Source: Microvenator marinus
GTDB lineage: Bacteria > Myxococcota_A > Bradymonadia > Bradymonadales > Bradymonadaceae
Assembly (NCBI RefSeq): GCF_007993755.1
Contig: NZ_CP042467.1
Location: forward strand, 5,294,001 to 5,358,000
Length of the DNA stretch: 64,000 nt
Direction: 5' to 3'
Shown here: positions 43,114-51,627 of the stretch, piece by piece
Position numbering within the stretch: position 1 is the stretch's first letter
Layout of the letters: each line of letters starts with the position of its first letter
Notes under the pieces: generated by a model
The model's input: the letters and a program-made list of their open reading frames with translations, nothing else
Told to the model about the DNA's origin: nothing
Database searches by the model: none
Program-made: the position numbers and the translations under genes

Positions 43114-45393
43114 CTAGGGGGCTGGACATGTCGCCGTGGTATCTGGAGCGATACCAAAATCACTCACGTCATCTCGAGGGTGGGCGGTGAAATACTCCTC
43201 AGGCGTCCAGGCTGAAATTCCATCGAAAGGCGTGAAATCGCAGCGACGGTGTGTAACTTCTGCCCATGGTGTGCCGCTAGGTTCGACCGCGGTTTGACCG
43301 TAAGCATCAAAAATGACGTCGTCGGTCGTGAAACTGCCAGAGGCGTCCAGGTCACGATAAACCATCAGACGGTCATCACCATTGAACGAGATTGACCCGA
43401 TTTTAAGGTCACACGTTCCATCGGGGAAAAGAGTGACGTTAACGCTTGAATTGCACGAGGTCGCGACGTCCCCTGGCAGGAGCGTTAGGCTAGGCATGTC
43501 AATGTTCGAACTACAACCAGTCGCATCGTTGGCCGCCAAACAGAGCTGAAACTCGTCGAGATTTACCGGAATCTCACCGCAATTGAAGAACTCCACACCT
43601 TTGTTGTTGCTTGAGCCCTCGATGTACTCCGAAATAATCAAGCAGGGCTGCCGAACGAGAACATCCACAGTGATCGATTCGTTGGCTTCGTTCGTGACTG
43701 TAAGGACTGCATCTGTTTCGGTAGCACCACTGAGCACATCCACTTCGACGAACGTATCACCCGTCAAAAAGATTGGCGTGTCGTCGTCTACCAAAAGCCC
43801 ACCGGTGATGGTGACCGAAAGAAGTCCGTCGACAGCGGCTGGCGTCGGGAATTCAATTCTCACAGTGGCAATGGTATCTGGCTCCAAGACCACAGGGTCA
43901 GGTGTGATGGTGGCAAATGGTACGATGCTAGCAGGAGCCGCGTCGATATCCGCTGATTCGGCAATTGCAGGTGCCCCGTCGGTTACCCCGCAATAGACCC
44001 AGGTTGCTCCGCCGTCTCCACTGAACGAATAGACGTAGGCAGAATCGCCGTTCGGGAAGTCGAGATCAGCCTGATACTCAAAACCGCCCCCAAGTGGGTT
44101 CGGATTCCATTCAGCGTCAACGCACACGTCAATCTCATCGGACGTAAATGGTGAGATTGCGTTTCCATAACACGCACGTGCCATCACACCGCGCAGTCCG
44201 TCGGCTTCAGCTACGGCTGGGTTCGCGTTCAGTCGACCGTAGATCGTGGCGAGTGAGCTCGCTTGATTGATGGATTTCGGGAACTGGATCCAGCACTCGG
44301 TTATGGTGACGTTGGAGACACAGACACCGTCTTGGAGATGGAAGTTCGCTGGGAGCTCCCATGCACCATCCACACATGTCTCTTGCTCAGCGTTGCCGTC
44401 ACATGTGATGGCTTGTTGCGCGCCATCTACACAGACGTCCGGGTCGACACATTGGCCAATCCACTGACCGCCCGTACATGTTTCGTCACGAGAACCACGG
44501 TTGTTAAGGCCACATGAAACAGTTTGAGTGGCTCCTTCAACACAGATGTCTGGGTCTGCGCAATCTCCGGTGTCTGCCCACTGGCCGGTCTCACAGGTCT
44601 GTGCCTGAGTTCCGTTGCCGTTGAGCCCACAGGCTACATCTTGGGTTGCCCCGTTGGTGCACACGTCAGTGTCGGTGCAGTCTCCGGTATCCGCCCACTG
44701 GCCGGTATCACAGGTCTGCGCCTGGGTACCGTTGCCGTTGAGCCCGCATGCTACATCTTGGGTTGCCCCGTTGGTGCAAACGTCTGCGTCAGTGCAATCT
44801 CCAGTGTCAGCCCATTGGCCGTTTTCACAGGTTTGTGCCTGGGTACCGTTGCCGTTGAGCCCGCATGCTACATCTTGGGTTTCAGCGTTGGTGCAGACGT
44901 CAGGATCAACGCAATCGCCGTCGTTGGTCCAGGTGCCGGCGGTACAGACTTGAGCTTGGGTTCCTTGCGCGTTGAGTCCACACGCCAAATCACGGGTGTC
45001 GTTTTCTTCGCACTCACCGGCTTCTTCGCATTGGCCATCAGCTGCCCACTGTCCCTCTACGCAAATCAGGGCCTGCGAGCCGTTGATGCCGCACGACTCC
45101 TCACCGGTTTCGCCGTCTGTGCATTCATCCGGGTCGTCGCAGTCGCCGTCGTTGACGAATTCACCGTTGATGCAGAGTAGGTTTTGGGACCCCCGACCAT
45201 TGAGACCGCAGGTGGTGGAGTCTGTATCCCCGTCGGTGCACTCACCGTTATTGGCGTCCGGCTCAGCGTCTGGTCCGGCGTCTGCTTCGTTATTGGGGTC
45301 TGTGCCCGTGTCAGGCGTGTCTTTGGGTTCGGACGGGTCCGTTCCGCAGGCACTTACCAAGGCAATAAGGAAGATCCAAAAAATGTTTTTCAT
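43114..45393 (-). CDS. Cys-repeat surface lipoprotein with lamin-tail-like domain
   Basis: 759 residues, lipobox signal MKNIFWIFLIALVSAC. Residues 45-400 hold about nine cysteine-rich repeats of about 40 residues (CTNGATQDVACGLNGNGTQA-QTC-GQWADTGDC in the best copies). After this a region with CWIQFPKSINQASSLATIYG, a beta-sandwich-like part, and a lamin tail domain (about 625-750): LIISEYIEGSSNNKGVEFFN and CLAANDATGCSSNIDM-SLTLLPGD. The layout matches exported proteins of delta- and myxobacteria, with the lamin tail domain often near nuclease or surface modules. Role inferred as adhesive or structural. Confidence 0.82.
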   Translation of the reverse strand: MKNIFWIFLIALVSACGTDPSEPKDTPDTGTDPNNEADAGPDAEPDANNGECTDGDTDSTTCGLNGRGSQNLLCINGEFVNDGDCDDPDECTDGETGEESCGINGSQALICVEGQWAADGQCEEAGECEENDTRDLACGLNAQGTQAQVCTAGTWTNDGDCVDPDVCTNAETQDVACGLNGNGTQAQTCENGQWADTGDCTDADVCTNGATQDVACGLNGNGTQAQTCDTGQWADTGDCTDTDVCTNGATQDVACGLNGNGTQAQTCETGQWADTGDCADPDICVEGATQTVSCGLNNRGSRDETCTGGQWIGQCVDPDVCVDGAQQAITCDGNAEQETCVDGAWELPANFHLQDGVCVSNVTITECWIQFPKSINQASSLATIYGRLNANPAVAEADGLRGVMARACYGNAISPFTSDEIDVCVDAEWNPNPLGGGFEYQADLDFPNGDSAYVYSFSGDGGATWVYCGVTDGAPAIAESADIDAAPASIVPFATITPDPVVLEPDTIATVRIEFPTPAAVDGLLSVTITGGLLVDDDTPIFLTGDTFVEVDVLSGATETDAVLTVTNEANESITVDVLVRQPCLIISEYIEGSSNNKGVEFFNCGEIPVNLDEFQLCLAANDATGCSSNIDMPSLTLLPGDVATSCNSSVNVTLFPDGTCDLKIGSISFNGDDRLMVYRDLDASGSFTTDDVIFDAYGQTAVEPSGTPWAEVTHRRCDFTPFDGISAWTPEEYFTAHPRDDVSDFGIAPDTTATCPAP
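44520..44950 (-). repeat. Tandem Cys-repeat coding region
   Basis: Within the preceding gene, the GATQDVACGLNGNGTQAQTC unit occurs three times nearly identically (about 120 bases apart: 44590-44880), flanked by diverged copies. The near-identity of adjacent copies at DNA level points to recent duplication or gene conversion; copy number may vary between strains. Confidence 0.8.
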
Positions 45394-45508
45394 ATTTTCA
45401 CCCGGGGTTTAGGTTGAGGCGGATACTTGCAGATGCTGGCGTTGATTGCAAAGGTCCGGGTGTGACATGTGCGTGACAATTTGCGCGGCTACGTGCAAAA
45501 AATGGCAA

Positions 45509-46231
45509 TCACGCGAGGTTATGAAACACGTTTTGCACGTCGTCATCTTGTTCGAGACGGTCCACCAATGCCATGACTTCCTCGGCTTCCTTTTCGCCAA
45601 GTTCAGTCATGCTAAGTGGGATGTACTCTGAGTCGGCTTTGAGCGGACTGATGCCCAATTCTTCGAGTCCAGTTTGAAGGTTTCCAAAGTCGTTGAACTC
45701 ACATCTCAGAATCAACTGGGCCTCGCCTTTCTCTCCCTCTCCCTCACCGATTTCCACCAGGCCAAAATCGATCAGACCCAGTTCGAGTTCGTCCAAATCA
45801 AGGCCTTCGGGGTCCAAACGAAAGACACCCATTCGCTTAAAGAGGAACCCTACACTACCGGTTGTTCCAAGGTTGCCACCGCCCTTGTTAAAGTGGACCC
45901 GAATATTGGCGATGGTTCGGGTCGGGTTGTCGGTGGCTGCTTCGACGAGAAGCGGGACCCCGTGAGGTGCATATCCCTCATAGACGAGGATTTCGTAGTC
46001 TTTGGAATCGCCACCAAGCGCTCGCTTGATCGCCGCTTCAATCTTATCCTTCGGCATGTTGACCGACCGTGCGTTTTGCAGGACTCGGCGAAGGGCTGGA
46101 TTGCTCTTCGGGTCGGCACCACCCGATTTCACAGCGATCTCTATTTCTTTTCCGCAGCGCGTGAACGCCTTCGCCATCTTATCCCAGCGGGCGAACATCG
46201 TATGCTTTCGTGTTTCAAAAATTCTTCCCAT
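45509..46231 (-). CDS. YebC/PmpR-family transcriptional/translation regulator
   Basis: 240 residues, the usual family size. Start region [41 protein letters not shown], with [28 protein letters not shown] and later [15 protein letters not shown]-type strand. The family binds DNA or acts on ribosomes at polyproline motifs. This belongs to the MGR-starting subgroup rather than the MAGHSKW one. Monocistronic. No regulatory target is evident from neighbours. Confidence 0.93.
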   Translation of the reverse strand: MGRIFETRKHTMFARWDKMAKAFTRCGKEIEIAVKSGGADPKSNPALRRVLQNARSVNMPKDKIEAAIKRALGGDSKDYEILVYEGYAPHGVPLLVEAATDNPTRTIANIRVHFNKGGGNLGTTGSVGFLFKRMGVFRLDPEGLDLDELELGLIDFGLVEIGEGEGEKGEAQLILRCEFNDFGNLQTGLEELGISPLKADSEYIPLSMTELGEKEAEEVMALVDRLEQDDDVQNVFHNLA

Positions 46232-46384
46232 GAACTTACTCCGAGGTTTTCGGGCCCTAATTTACGCGCGAGAGCAGATTTGGCAATGCCATTCCAAGTG
46301 CCTTTTGAGCCACGTCATTTTGTGTTTGGAATTTTGTGCTTATGTTTCTGGTTGTGATTTCGGATTTAGAAAAGGAGAAATGAT

Positions 46385-46741
46385 ATGGTTTCAATCTTGG
46401 TAACATGGCTCATCAGCGCAGTAGCAGTGTGGATCACAGCTTCCATCCTTCCCGGTTTTAAGGTGAAAGGCTTTGGCTCGGCGCTAGGGGTCGCTGCCAT
46501 CTTCGGCATCCTCAATGCGTTCCTCGGATGGATTCTTTTCCATCTCTTCTCGATCGGGACGCTCGGTCTTGGCTACCTCTTTGCGTTCCTGACGGTTTGG
46601 GTCGTCAATGCCATCTTGTTGAAGATCACAGATGCGATGACCGACTCGCTCAAAATCGAGGGCTGGCTCATGACCTTTGTTGGCGCGGCGAGCATCTCGT
46701 TCTTCACCTCAGTCGGCCGCTGGGTTTTGGACGCTATCTGA
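46385..46741 (+). CDS. Phage holin family 4-like membrane protein (YvlD type)
   Basis: 118 residues, four transmembrane helices: VSILVTWLISAVAVWITASILPGFKV, LGVAAIFGILNAFLGWILF, LGLGYLFAFLTVWVVNAILL and the C-terminal LMTFVGAASISFFTSVGRW. This is the Phage_holin_4_2 family, which despite its name is mostly chromosomal and of unknown function. AAAGGAG precedes the ATG. No phage genes are nearby. Overlaps the convergent sulfatase-fold gene by 33 bases. Confidence 0.88.
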   Translation: MVSILVTWLISAVAVWITASILPGFKVKGFGSALGVAAIFGILNAFLGWILFHLFSIGTLGLGYLFAFLTVWVVNAILLKITDAMTDSLKIEGWLMTFVGAASISFFTSVGRWVLDAI

Positions 46742-48853
46742 GGCGTTAGCCCAATTGGACGTGGTCCAATCTGAGCGAAACTCTAAGAAGAAGCCGGCGC
46801 TGTCTCGAAGGTACCTAAGACCGATTGCGTCGGTTTCGACCAAGTTGTTCTTCTCGGTGGGGTCCTTGATAAGGTCGTAGAGCTCTTCGCTACCGTCATA
46901 GTTCACGATCATTCGCCAGTGGCGCGCCCTTAGACCGTAGCTTCGTCCATATTCCGATGAGACGACTCTTGGGAAGCTCGCTCGTTTTTTCATAGCCCCC
47001 AGCATGCTCTCACCCTGAACCTTTTTGGACACTGGGGCTCCCATGAGTTCCAGAATCGTAGGAGCAATATCGAGTACGCTCGTTGGGCTCTCGAGGCGGA
47101 CAGGACCATCTGCCAAGAGGGCAGGGGCGTAGACGGTAAAAGGAACGTCAGCCAATTCGTGATAGTGGCCATACGCGTGGCCCACACGCCCACGTTCGTT
47201 CATGCCCTCACCGTGGTCTGATGTGACCACAATTGCGGTTTTTTCCCAGATTCCACGCTCTTTGAGTGCGTCGACCAGCGCGCCAAAACAGACATCCATG
47301 TATTCGACTTCGCCGTCGTAGAGTGCGAGCAACTGCGACCAATTTTCTTCAGACATCTTTTTACGCCCGGCCATGATGTCCACAAGAAGGTAACCGTCAG
47401 CGAATTTTCCGACCGGCGGCCCCCAGCCACCTTCGTGGTACTTCTCGGTGATGCCTTCGTGAAACCGATAAGGAGCGTGCGGTTCAAAGGGTAGCATCGA
47501 GACGAAGAACCGCTTGGATGTGGCCCGAGCTTCGTCAATGACTTTCAACGTTTCTTCATTTACTGCGGTGCAGTCGATGCCTTTGCCCTCGCTTACCGGC
47601 TGCACAAATTTCGACCATTTCCCTGCCTTTCTGAGCCTTCCCATCCCAAACGAGTTATTGCCCACGTATGCGCTAAACACTCCAAAATCTTCGAGCTGCG
47701 AGCTGAGAAGGGGAGTGTCTGACTTGAGCTGCCCCTTATCCCCAGTGACGCCATGGACTCTCGGAATCATGCCGGTTTGAATGCTCGCGTGACTCGGCGG
47801 TGACGACGGTGACGCAGCCTGGTTGTTTCTGAATACAAAGGCGTGTTTGCCCTCTCGCGTCATATTTGGGGTCTTGACGCGTGTGTCGGCATAGAGTTCG
47901 AGTCGATCCGAGCGTTGAGCGTCAATAACAAGAAGTATCGCGTTCTCAATCGGCTCCCATTTTGGCGCGCTCTCCACTGCGTGCATCGCGATTCTAGCGT
48001 TCTCGAACGAAGCCCCCTTGGGAAACTGAAGCTCCACAACCTCGCCACCCCACTCGCTGAGGTCTGCGCGCACCTTCCCTTCGTGAACGATGGTTTCTGC
48101 GGTCTTCAAAGAGTCAGCAGTCCGAACTTGAATCTCAAATGTCTTTTCGGAATCAGCCTCAAAAACACTCTTTTCTGGGAGTTCAATCCATAGAGATTTT
48201 GAGGTTGTAGGTGGCTGTTCCCCTACGAACTCCATCGAAGAAATTAGACCGTAGGTCCGCTTCCCACCAACTCTTCCAGCGTTGCGAAGACTGATAAGAA
48301 CTTCGTTCTCCCCGTCCTTAAGAAGGCCTTCCGCTACCTCAAACTCTAAGGTTTGCCACCGCCGCTCAAGGTCTTGTACACCCACCATCTTCCCGTTCAC
48401 GTTGATTTGGAGCCGTTGTCCTGAGCTCACGCCGTGTGCTTTAACTTTGATAATTGCGGACTTCAGATTCCTCAATGGAACGTTGAGCTTGGCTGCACGC
48501 CTCTCCAATACGCGTCCCCGCTCGTCTTCAAACTCTACCGCCTCGCCGAAAGGCCGACTGTACTCTTGCGTGTATTTCCAGAAGCCAGGCTCAGCAAAAT
48601 GTACGAGAAGTCCATCGCTATACATGTGAAAACGTGACGCATTCGCGTTGAAGTTGAAGACCAGATCTTCATCAAGGCTCAGTTCAAAAATCTCTGGAAT
48701 AGACGGAGCGGGCGGAGGCGAATCCACGGGGGCTTCTGCTGCGGCGTTGTTAGAAGCTGGAGCCTTGGGAGGCAAAGCGTTATCAGGCACTCCACGCGGC
48801 TCCTCACAGCCTAAGGAGACGAAAATCAAAGCGAGTAAGAAGAACGCGCGCAT
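46709..48853 (-). CDS. Sulfatase/alkaline phosphatase-superfamily lipoprotein
   Basis: 714 residues; lipobox signal MRAFFLLALIFVSLGC. The N-half (60-270) has two beta-sandwich-like segments, including LRNAGRVGGKRTYGLISSMEFVG. The sulfatase domain begins at about 300: VIDAQRSDRLELYAD (metal Asp), SPSSPPSHASIQTG where Ser stands at the place of the formylglycine Cys/Ser, VVTSDHGEGMNERG (metal Asp/His) and GHAYGHYHELADVPF. It could be a Ser-type sulfatase or a phosphodiesterase/transferase; the substrate is unknown. Convergent with the holin-like gene. Confidence 0.85.
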   Translation of the reverse strand: MRAFFLLALIFVSLGCEEPRGVPDNALPPKAPASNNAAAEAPVDSPPPAPSIPEIFELSLDEDLVFNFNANASRFHMYSDGLLVHFAEPGFWKYTQEYSRPFGEAVEFEDERGRVLERRAAKLNVPLRNLKSAIIKVKAHGVSSGQRLQINVNGKMVGVQDLERRWQTLEFEVAEGLLKDGENEVLISLRNAGRVGGKRTYGLISSMEFVGEQPPTTSKSLWIELPEKSVFEADSEKTFEIQVRTADSLKTAETIVHEGKVRADLSEWGGEVVELQFPKGASFENARIAMHAVESAPKWEPIENAILLVIDAQRSDRLELYADTRVKTPNMTREGKHAFVFRNNQAASPSSPPSHASIQTGMIPRVHGVTGDKGQLKSDTPLLSSQLEDFGVFSAYVGNNSFGMGRLRKAGKWSKFVQPVSEGKGIDCTAVNEETLKVIDEARATSKRFFVSMLPFEPHAPYRFHEGITEKYHEGGWGPPVGKFADGYLLVDIMAGRKKMSEENWSQLLALYDGEVEYMDVCFGALVDALKERGIWEKTAIVVTSDHGEGMNERGRVGHAYGHYHELADVPFTVYAPALLADGPVRLESPTSVLDIAPTILELMGAPVSKKVQGESMLGAMKKRASFPRVVSSEYGRSYGLRARHWRMIVNYDGSEELYDLIKDPTEKNNLVETDAIGLRYLRDSAGFFLEFRSDWTTSNWANASDSVQNPAAD

Positions 48854-48865
48854 TCAAACCTCGAA

Positions 48866-48895
48866 AAACAAAAAAGGCGGCCAATTGGCCGCCTT
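48866..48895 (-). terminator. Rho-independent terminator of ompA-like gene
   Basis: On the minus strand AAGGCGGCC, AATT, GGCCGCCTT, then a run of T (TTTTTTGTTTTT). A perfect 9-base stem between the OmpA gene and the sulfatase gene. Confidence 0.93.
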
Positions 48896-48928
48896 GTCTC
48901 GCATATCCGAGCGAATCAGACCAGAGGA

Positions 48929-50773
48929 TTACTCCTCAACGGTGGTCTCTTCTTTGATGATGACCGAGTCCGATGCCTCGACGTTCTTTCCGTCAATTTC
49001 GGTGATTCGGAACTCAACACGTCGGTTGAGCGAACGTGCTTCACGAAGGTCCTTACCGCGAAGGCCCTTGATATCAGCCTTAGGCTGTGACTCGCCGAAT
49101 CCTTCGCTTGAGAGACGTGCTTCCTCGATTCCTTTGCTTACGAGGTAGTCGCGGACCGACTTGGCGCGAGCTTTGGAGAGCTCGAGGTTCGATGCGTCCT
49201 TGCCAACATCATCAGTGTGTCCCTCGATTCTCACACCAGTGATTTTGCTGTGGCGCTTGAGCACGAAGGCGACGGTGTCGAGAAGGTTGAACGAACGTGC
49301 CTGGATGGTTGCCTTGCCGGTGTCGAAGTAGATGGTCTCCGAGATGCGGATTTCGGTCTCGGTCACAACCACTTTAGGACCGTCTTTTGGACAACCCTCA
49401 AGCTCAGGCAATCCTGGCTCGTCTGGACACTTGTCTTTGTGGTCCGGGATTCCGTCGCCATCGGCGTCCACAGCTGGGCAGCCCTCAAGCTCTTCGATTC
49501 CTGGCTCGTTCGGACACTTGTCCTTGTGATCAAAGATTCCGTCGCCATCGGTATCCACAGCTGGGCAACCCTCGAGCTCTTCAATACCTGGCTCATTTGG
49601 ACACTTGTCGACGTGGTCTTGGAATCCGTCTCCGTCCGTGTCGACTGGAGGACATCCCTGAAGCTCAGGAATACCGGCTTCATTTGGACATGAGTCATCA
49701 ACGTCGAGGATGTTGTCGCCGTCATTATCAGGATCTGGGCAACCATCTTCGTCTTCGAATTGGTCGATATCTTCAGGCTCGGTTGGACATTGGTCCACGC
49801 TATCAAGAAGTCCGTCGCCATCGGTGTCGACGTCTTTCTCGCCAAATGGTGTGTAGGAGAGCGATGCAAACAGACGAAGTGCAGGTGAACCGACAGCTGC
49901 GTTTAGACCTGTACCCGCACCCACTTGTGCGATGAGGTCTGCAGGCAATTGGAACTGCAATCCACCCACTGCTTCAATTGGGTTTCCGCGCTCGAGCTCG
50001 TCGAGGCTCACACTTCCAAGTTGCTGTGCATCTTCCATAGGAATCGTGCCGAACACCGACGAAACAACCTTCATCGGCTCCCAGCCGACGGGAATCTGAA
50101 GACCTGCTCCCCACTTCACGACGTTTCCGCTCACAAAGTTTCGGGCTTCGCGCTTAGGTCGAAGCTGGAATCCTGCGTTGGCAACTACGGCGAGTCCGGA
50201 GTCGTGTGCCCAATCGAGGGCGAGTCGAGGTTCTGCGCGAATTGCGCCATCGGAGTTGAAGCTGTCCGTGTCGCCTACAGGAATGTAGACCGGTACCAAC
50301 AACGCGGCTCCAAAACCTGCGGCCCATTCTGGGTCAATAAGTCGAATTTTCGGTGTCAATCGAATGTCAGAGAGTGCGAAGGAGTCAATGCTTGCGCCGG
50401 TACGACCAAACTGCCCGAGGTCTCCACCGTCTTGGAACATGACCAATGGCACGGCAAGTCCGATATCGACGATATCAAACAAACCGAGTCCGAGGAGGAT
50501 TTCCGCCTTGAGTTGATTGCCAACAACGGATTCGGTCTCATCGGAGCCGAGCTCACGAAGCACCAGCGGGTCCTTTGCAAAGTGCAAAAAGAGACCTGCG
50601 GATGGGGTCAGGTGAGCCAGAGGCTGTGAGCGAGCAAGGTTGAGCATGTTAATGCCCTGAGCCGCTTGAGGCTCAAACTGCTCGAGTTGAAAGTCAGTTG
50701 ACGCCTCTTGCGCCATTGCCACGCCAGGTAAAAGCGCAGCCACACATACCAAGAAAAAATTCTTCAGATTCAT
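48929..50773 (-). CDS. OmpA-family protein with thrombospondin type 3 repeats
   Basis: 614 residues from the ATG at 50773 after AGGGAG; a frame to 50806 adds 11 residues. Signal peptide NLKNFFLVCVAALLPGVAMAQE. Residues 25-330 form an outer-membrane beta barrel (LFLHFAKDPLVLRELGSDETE; FLPADLIAQVGAGTGLN-type strands). Residues 330-470 are calcium-binding TSP3 repeats (DTDGDGLLDSVDQCP, EDEDGCPDPDNDGD, DTDGDGIFDHKDKCP). The C-terminal OmpA domain (490-605) carries IYFDTGKATIQARSFNLLDT and IEGHTDDVGKDASNLELSKARA with SLNRRVEFRI, and binds peptidoglycan. It links outer membrane to wall. A palindrome sits about 95 bases upstream. Confidence 0.93.
   Translation of the reverse strand: MNLKNFFLVCVAALLPGVAMAQEASTDFQLEQFEPQAAQGINMLNLARSQPLAHLTPSAGLFLHFAKDPLVLRELGSDETESVVGNQLKAEILLGLGLFDIVDIGLAVPLVMFQDGGDLGQFGRTGASIDSFALSDIRLTPKIRLIDPEWAAGFGAALLVPVYIPVGDTDSFNSDGAIRAEPRLALDWAHDSGLAVVANAGFQLRPKREARNFVSGNVVKWGAGLQIPVGWEPMKVVSSVFGTIPMEDAQQLGSVSLDELERGNPIEAVGGLQFQLPADLIAQVGAGTGLNAAVGSPALRLFASLSYTPFGEKDVDTDGDGLLDSVDQCPTEPEDIDQFEDEDGCPDPDNDGDNILDVDDSCPNEAGIPELQGCPPVDTDGDGFQDHVDKCPNEPGIEELEGCPAVDTDGDGIFDHKDKCPNEPGIEELEGCPAVDADGDGIPDHKDKCPDEPGLPELEGCPKDGPKVVVTETEIRISETIYFDTGKATIQARSFNLLDTVAFVLKRHSKITGVRIEGHTDDVGKDASNLELSKARAKSVRDYLVSKGIEEARLSSEGFGESQPKADIKGLRGKDLREARSLNRRVEFRITEIDGKNVEASDSVIIKEETTVEE
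49400..49830 (-). repeat. TSP3 repeat coding array
   Basis: Three close copies (about 49420-49620) of a unit coding DTDGDGIxDHKDKCPNEPGI-ELEGCP, spaced 108 bases (36 residues), plus diverged copies upstream in the gene. High DNA identity suggests recent copy-number change. Confidence 0.8.
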
Positions 50774-50867
50774 TACGTACTCCCTTGAGTGTAGAAATTT
50801 ATTCACACCACAATACTATCTTTGAAGTTCTGTGGGCGGGATAGCAAGAAAATTCAATAAGGTAAAC

Positions 50868-50882
50868 ATTGCACAGTGCAAT
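50868..50882. promoter_or_regulatory. ATTGCAC-A-GTGCAAT palindrome
   Basis: A perfect 7-base inverted repeat around a central A, 95 bases upstream of the OmpA-like gene (minus strand) and 24 bases past the end of the TetR gene. It could be a regulator site for the ompA-like promoter; it does not resemble the 51562 repeats. Bound protein unknown. Confidence 0.4.
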
Positions 50883-50905
50883 ATCTCGCACGTTTCGTGC
50901 CGGAA

Positions 50906-51517
50906 TCAGAGGACGCGCTCCGGGAATCCTCGCTCGAGGCACTCAATCGCGATCAAACCAAGCTCTCCGAGGTCGTCGCGCCCTTCATTTGCGCACCAAT
51001 AGTTGACGGTCGCGCGCACAACGCCCATCACCGCGCCAGCGGTCACGGCACTCCAGAGAGGGGCCTGCGGGTCATTTGAGCGTTTTGCAAAGGCATTCGC
51101 AATTTCGCGCTCCCAATCACGGTCGATCTCTCGCTCCCGTGCCACAAGAGTCGGCGACGACATGATGAGCTTTTGCTGCTGGACGAGCTTGTCTGCCTTT
51201 TCGTGGTAGTCCGACGCAAAAAATCGGGTCGCGTCGCGCAGCGTATCAAATGGGTTCTCGGTGTTTTGATTGGCCTCAAGGAAAGCCACGAACATCTCGA
51301 GCCTCTCTTCTCGGTTTGGAAAAACCAGCGACTCCTTGTCTTGAAAGTATCGAAAGAAGGTTCTTTTGGAGATCATCGCTTCCGAGCAAATCTCCTCCAG
51401 AGTCGTGGCGTCGTAGCCCTGCTCATGAAAAAGACGTTGCGCGATATCAAGCACATTTGCCCGAATTTCCGCCTTTTTTTGCTCGCGTAGCGAAAGTTCG
51501 TTTGCGTCATCGGACAT
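50906..51517 (-). CDS. TetR-family transcriptional regulator
   Basis: 203 residues. N-terminal helix-turn-helix: ANVLDIAQRLFHEQGYDATTLEEICSEAMISKRTFFRYFQDKESLVF, the usual TetR layout. C-terminal helical ligand domain, FERYFQDK-type and a last helix VVRATVNYWCANEGRDDL. Divergent from pfaD with a repeat-rich intergenic region, so it most likely controls the PUFA synthase operon and itself, perhaps sensing an acyl compound. Ligand unknown. Confidence 0.9.
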   Translation of the reverse strand: MSDDANELSLREQKKAEIRANVLDIAQRLFHEQGYDATTLEEICSEAMISKRTFFRYFQDKESLVFPNREERLEMFVAFLEANQNTENPFDTLRDATRFFASDYHEKADKLVQQQKLIMSSPTLVAREREIDRDWEREIANAFAKRSNDPQAPLWSAVTAGAVMGVVRATVNYWCANEGRDDLGELGLIAIECLERGFPERVL

Positions 51518-51561
51518 TTTTTTGACTCACGGTTCACCGAGTGTGGAGTTTCTTCTCTAAA

Positions 51562-51604
51562 GGTGGTAGCAAAGCCACCAGGTAGCAAATGCCACCCAGT
51601 GGCA
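51562..51604. promoter_or_regulatory. Repeat array in the tetR-pfaD divergent promoter (putative operators)
   Basis: Two direct copies of GGTAGCAAA(T)GCCACC at 51565-51579 and 51581-51596; GGTGG...CCACC (51562-51579) and TGCCAC-CCA-GTGGCA (51590-51604) are also inverted pairs. Overlapping symmetrical sites 16 bases apart suit cooperative binding of TetR dimers. They lie 24-66 bases before the pfaD ATG and between the two genes. Confidence 0.6.
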
Positions 51605-51627
51605 CTTTTAGTTTGAACAGAGCAAGC

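Noticed and set aside
46385-46741. Phage holin as a sign of a prophage
   Set aside because: The family is mostly chromosomal and there are no phage, integrase or attachment features around it.
50774-50860. Sigma-E-like GAACTT box upstream of the OmpA-like gene
   Set aside because: The -10 part does not match at a suitable distance; too weak to list.
51600-51620. TGGCAC before pfaD as a sigma-54 promoter
   Set aside because: No TTGC occurs at the required five-base spacing; the TGGCA belongs to the inverted repeat.
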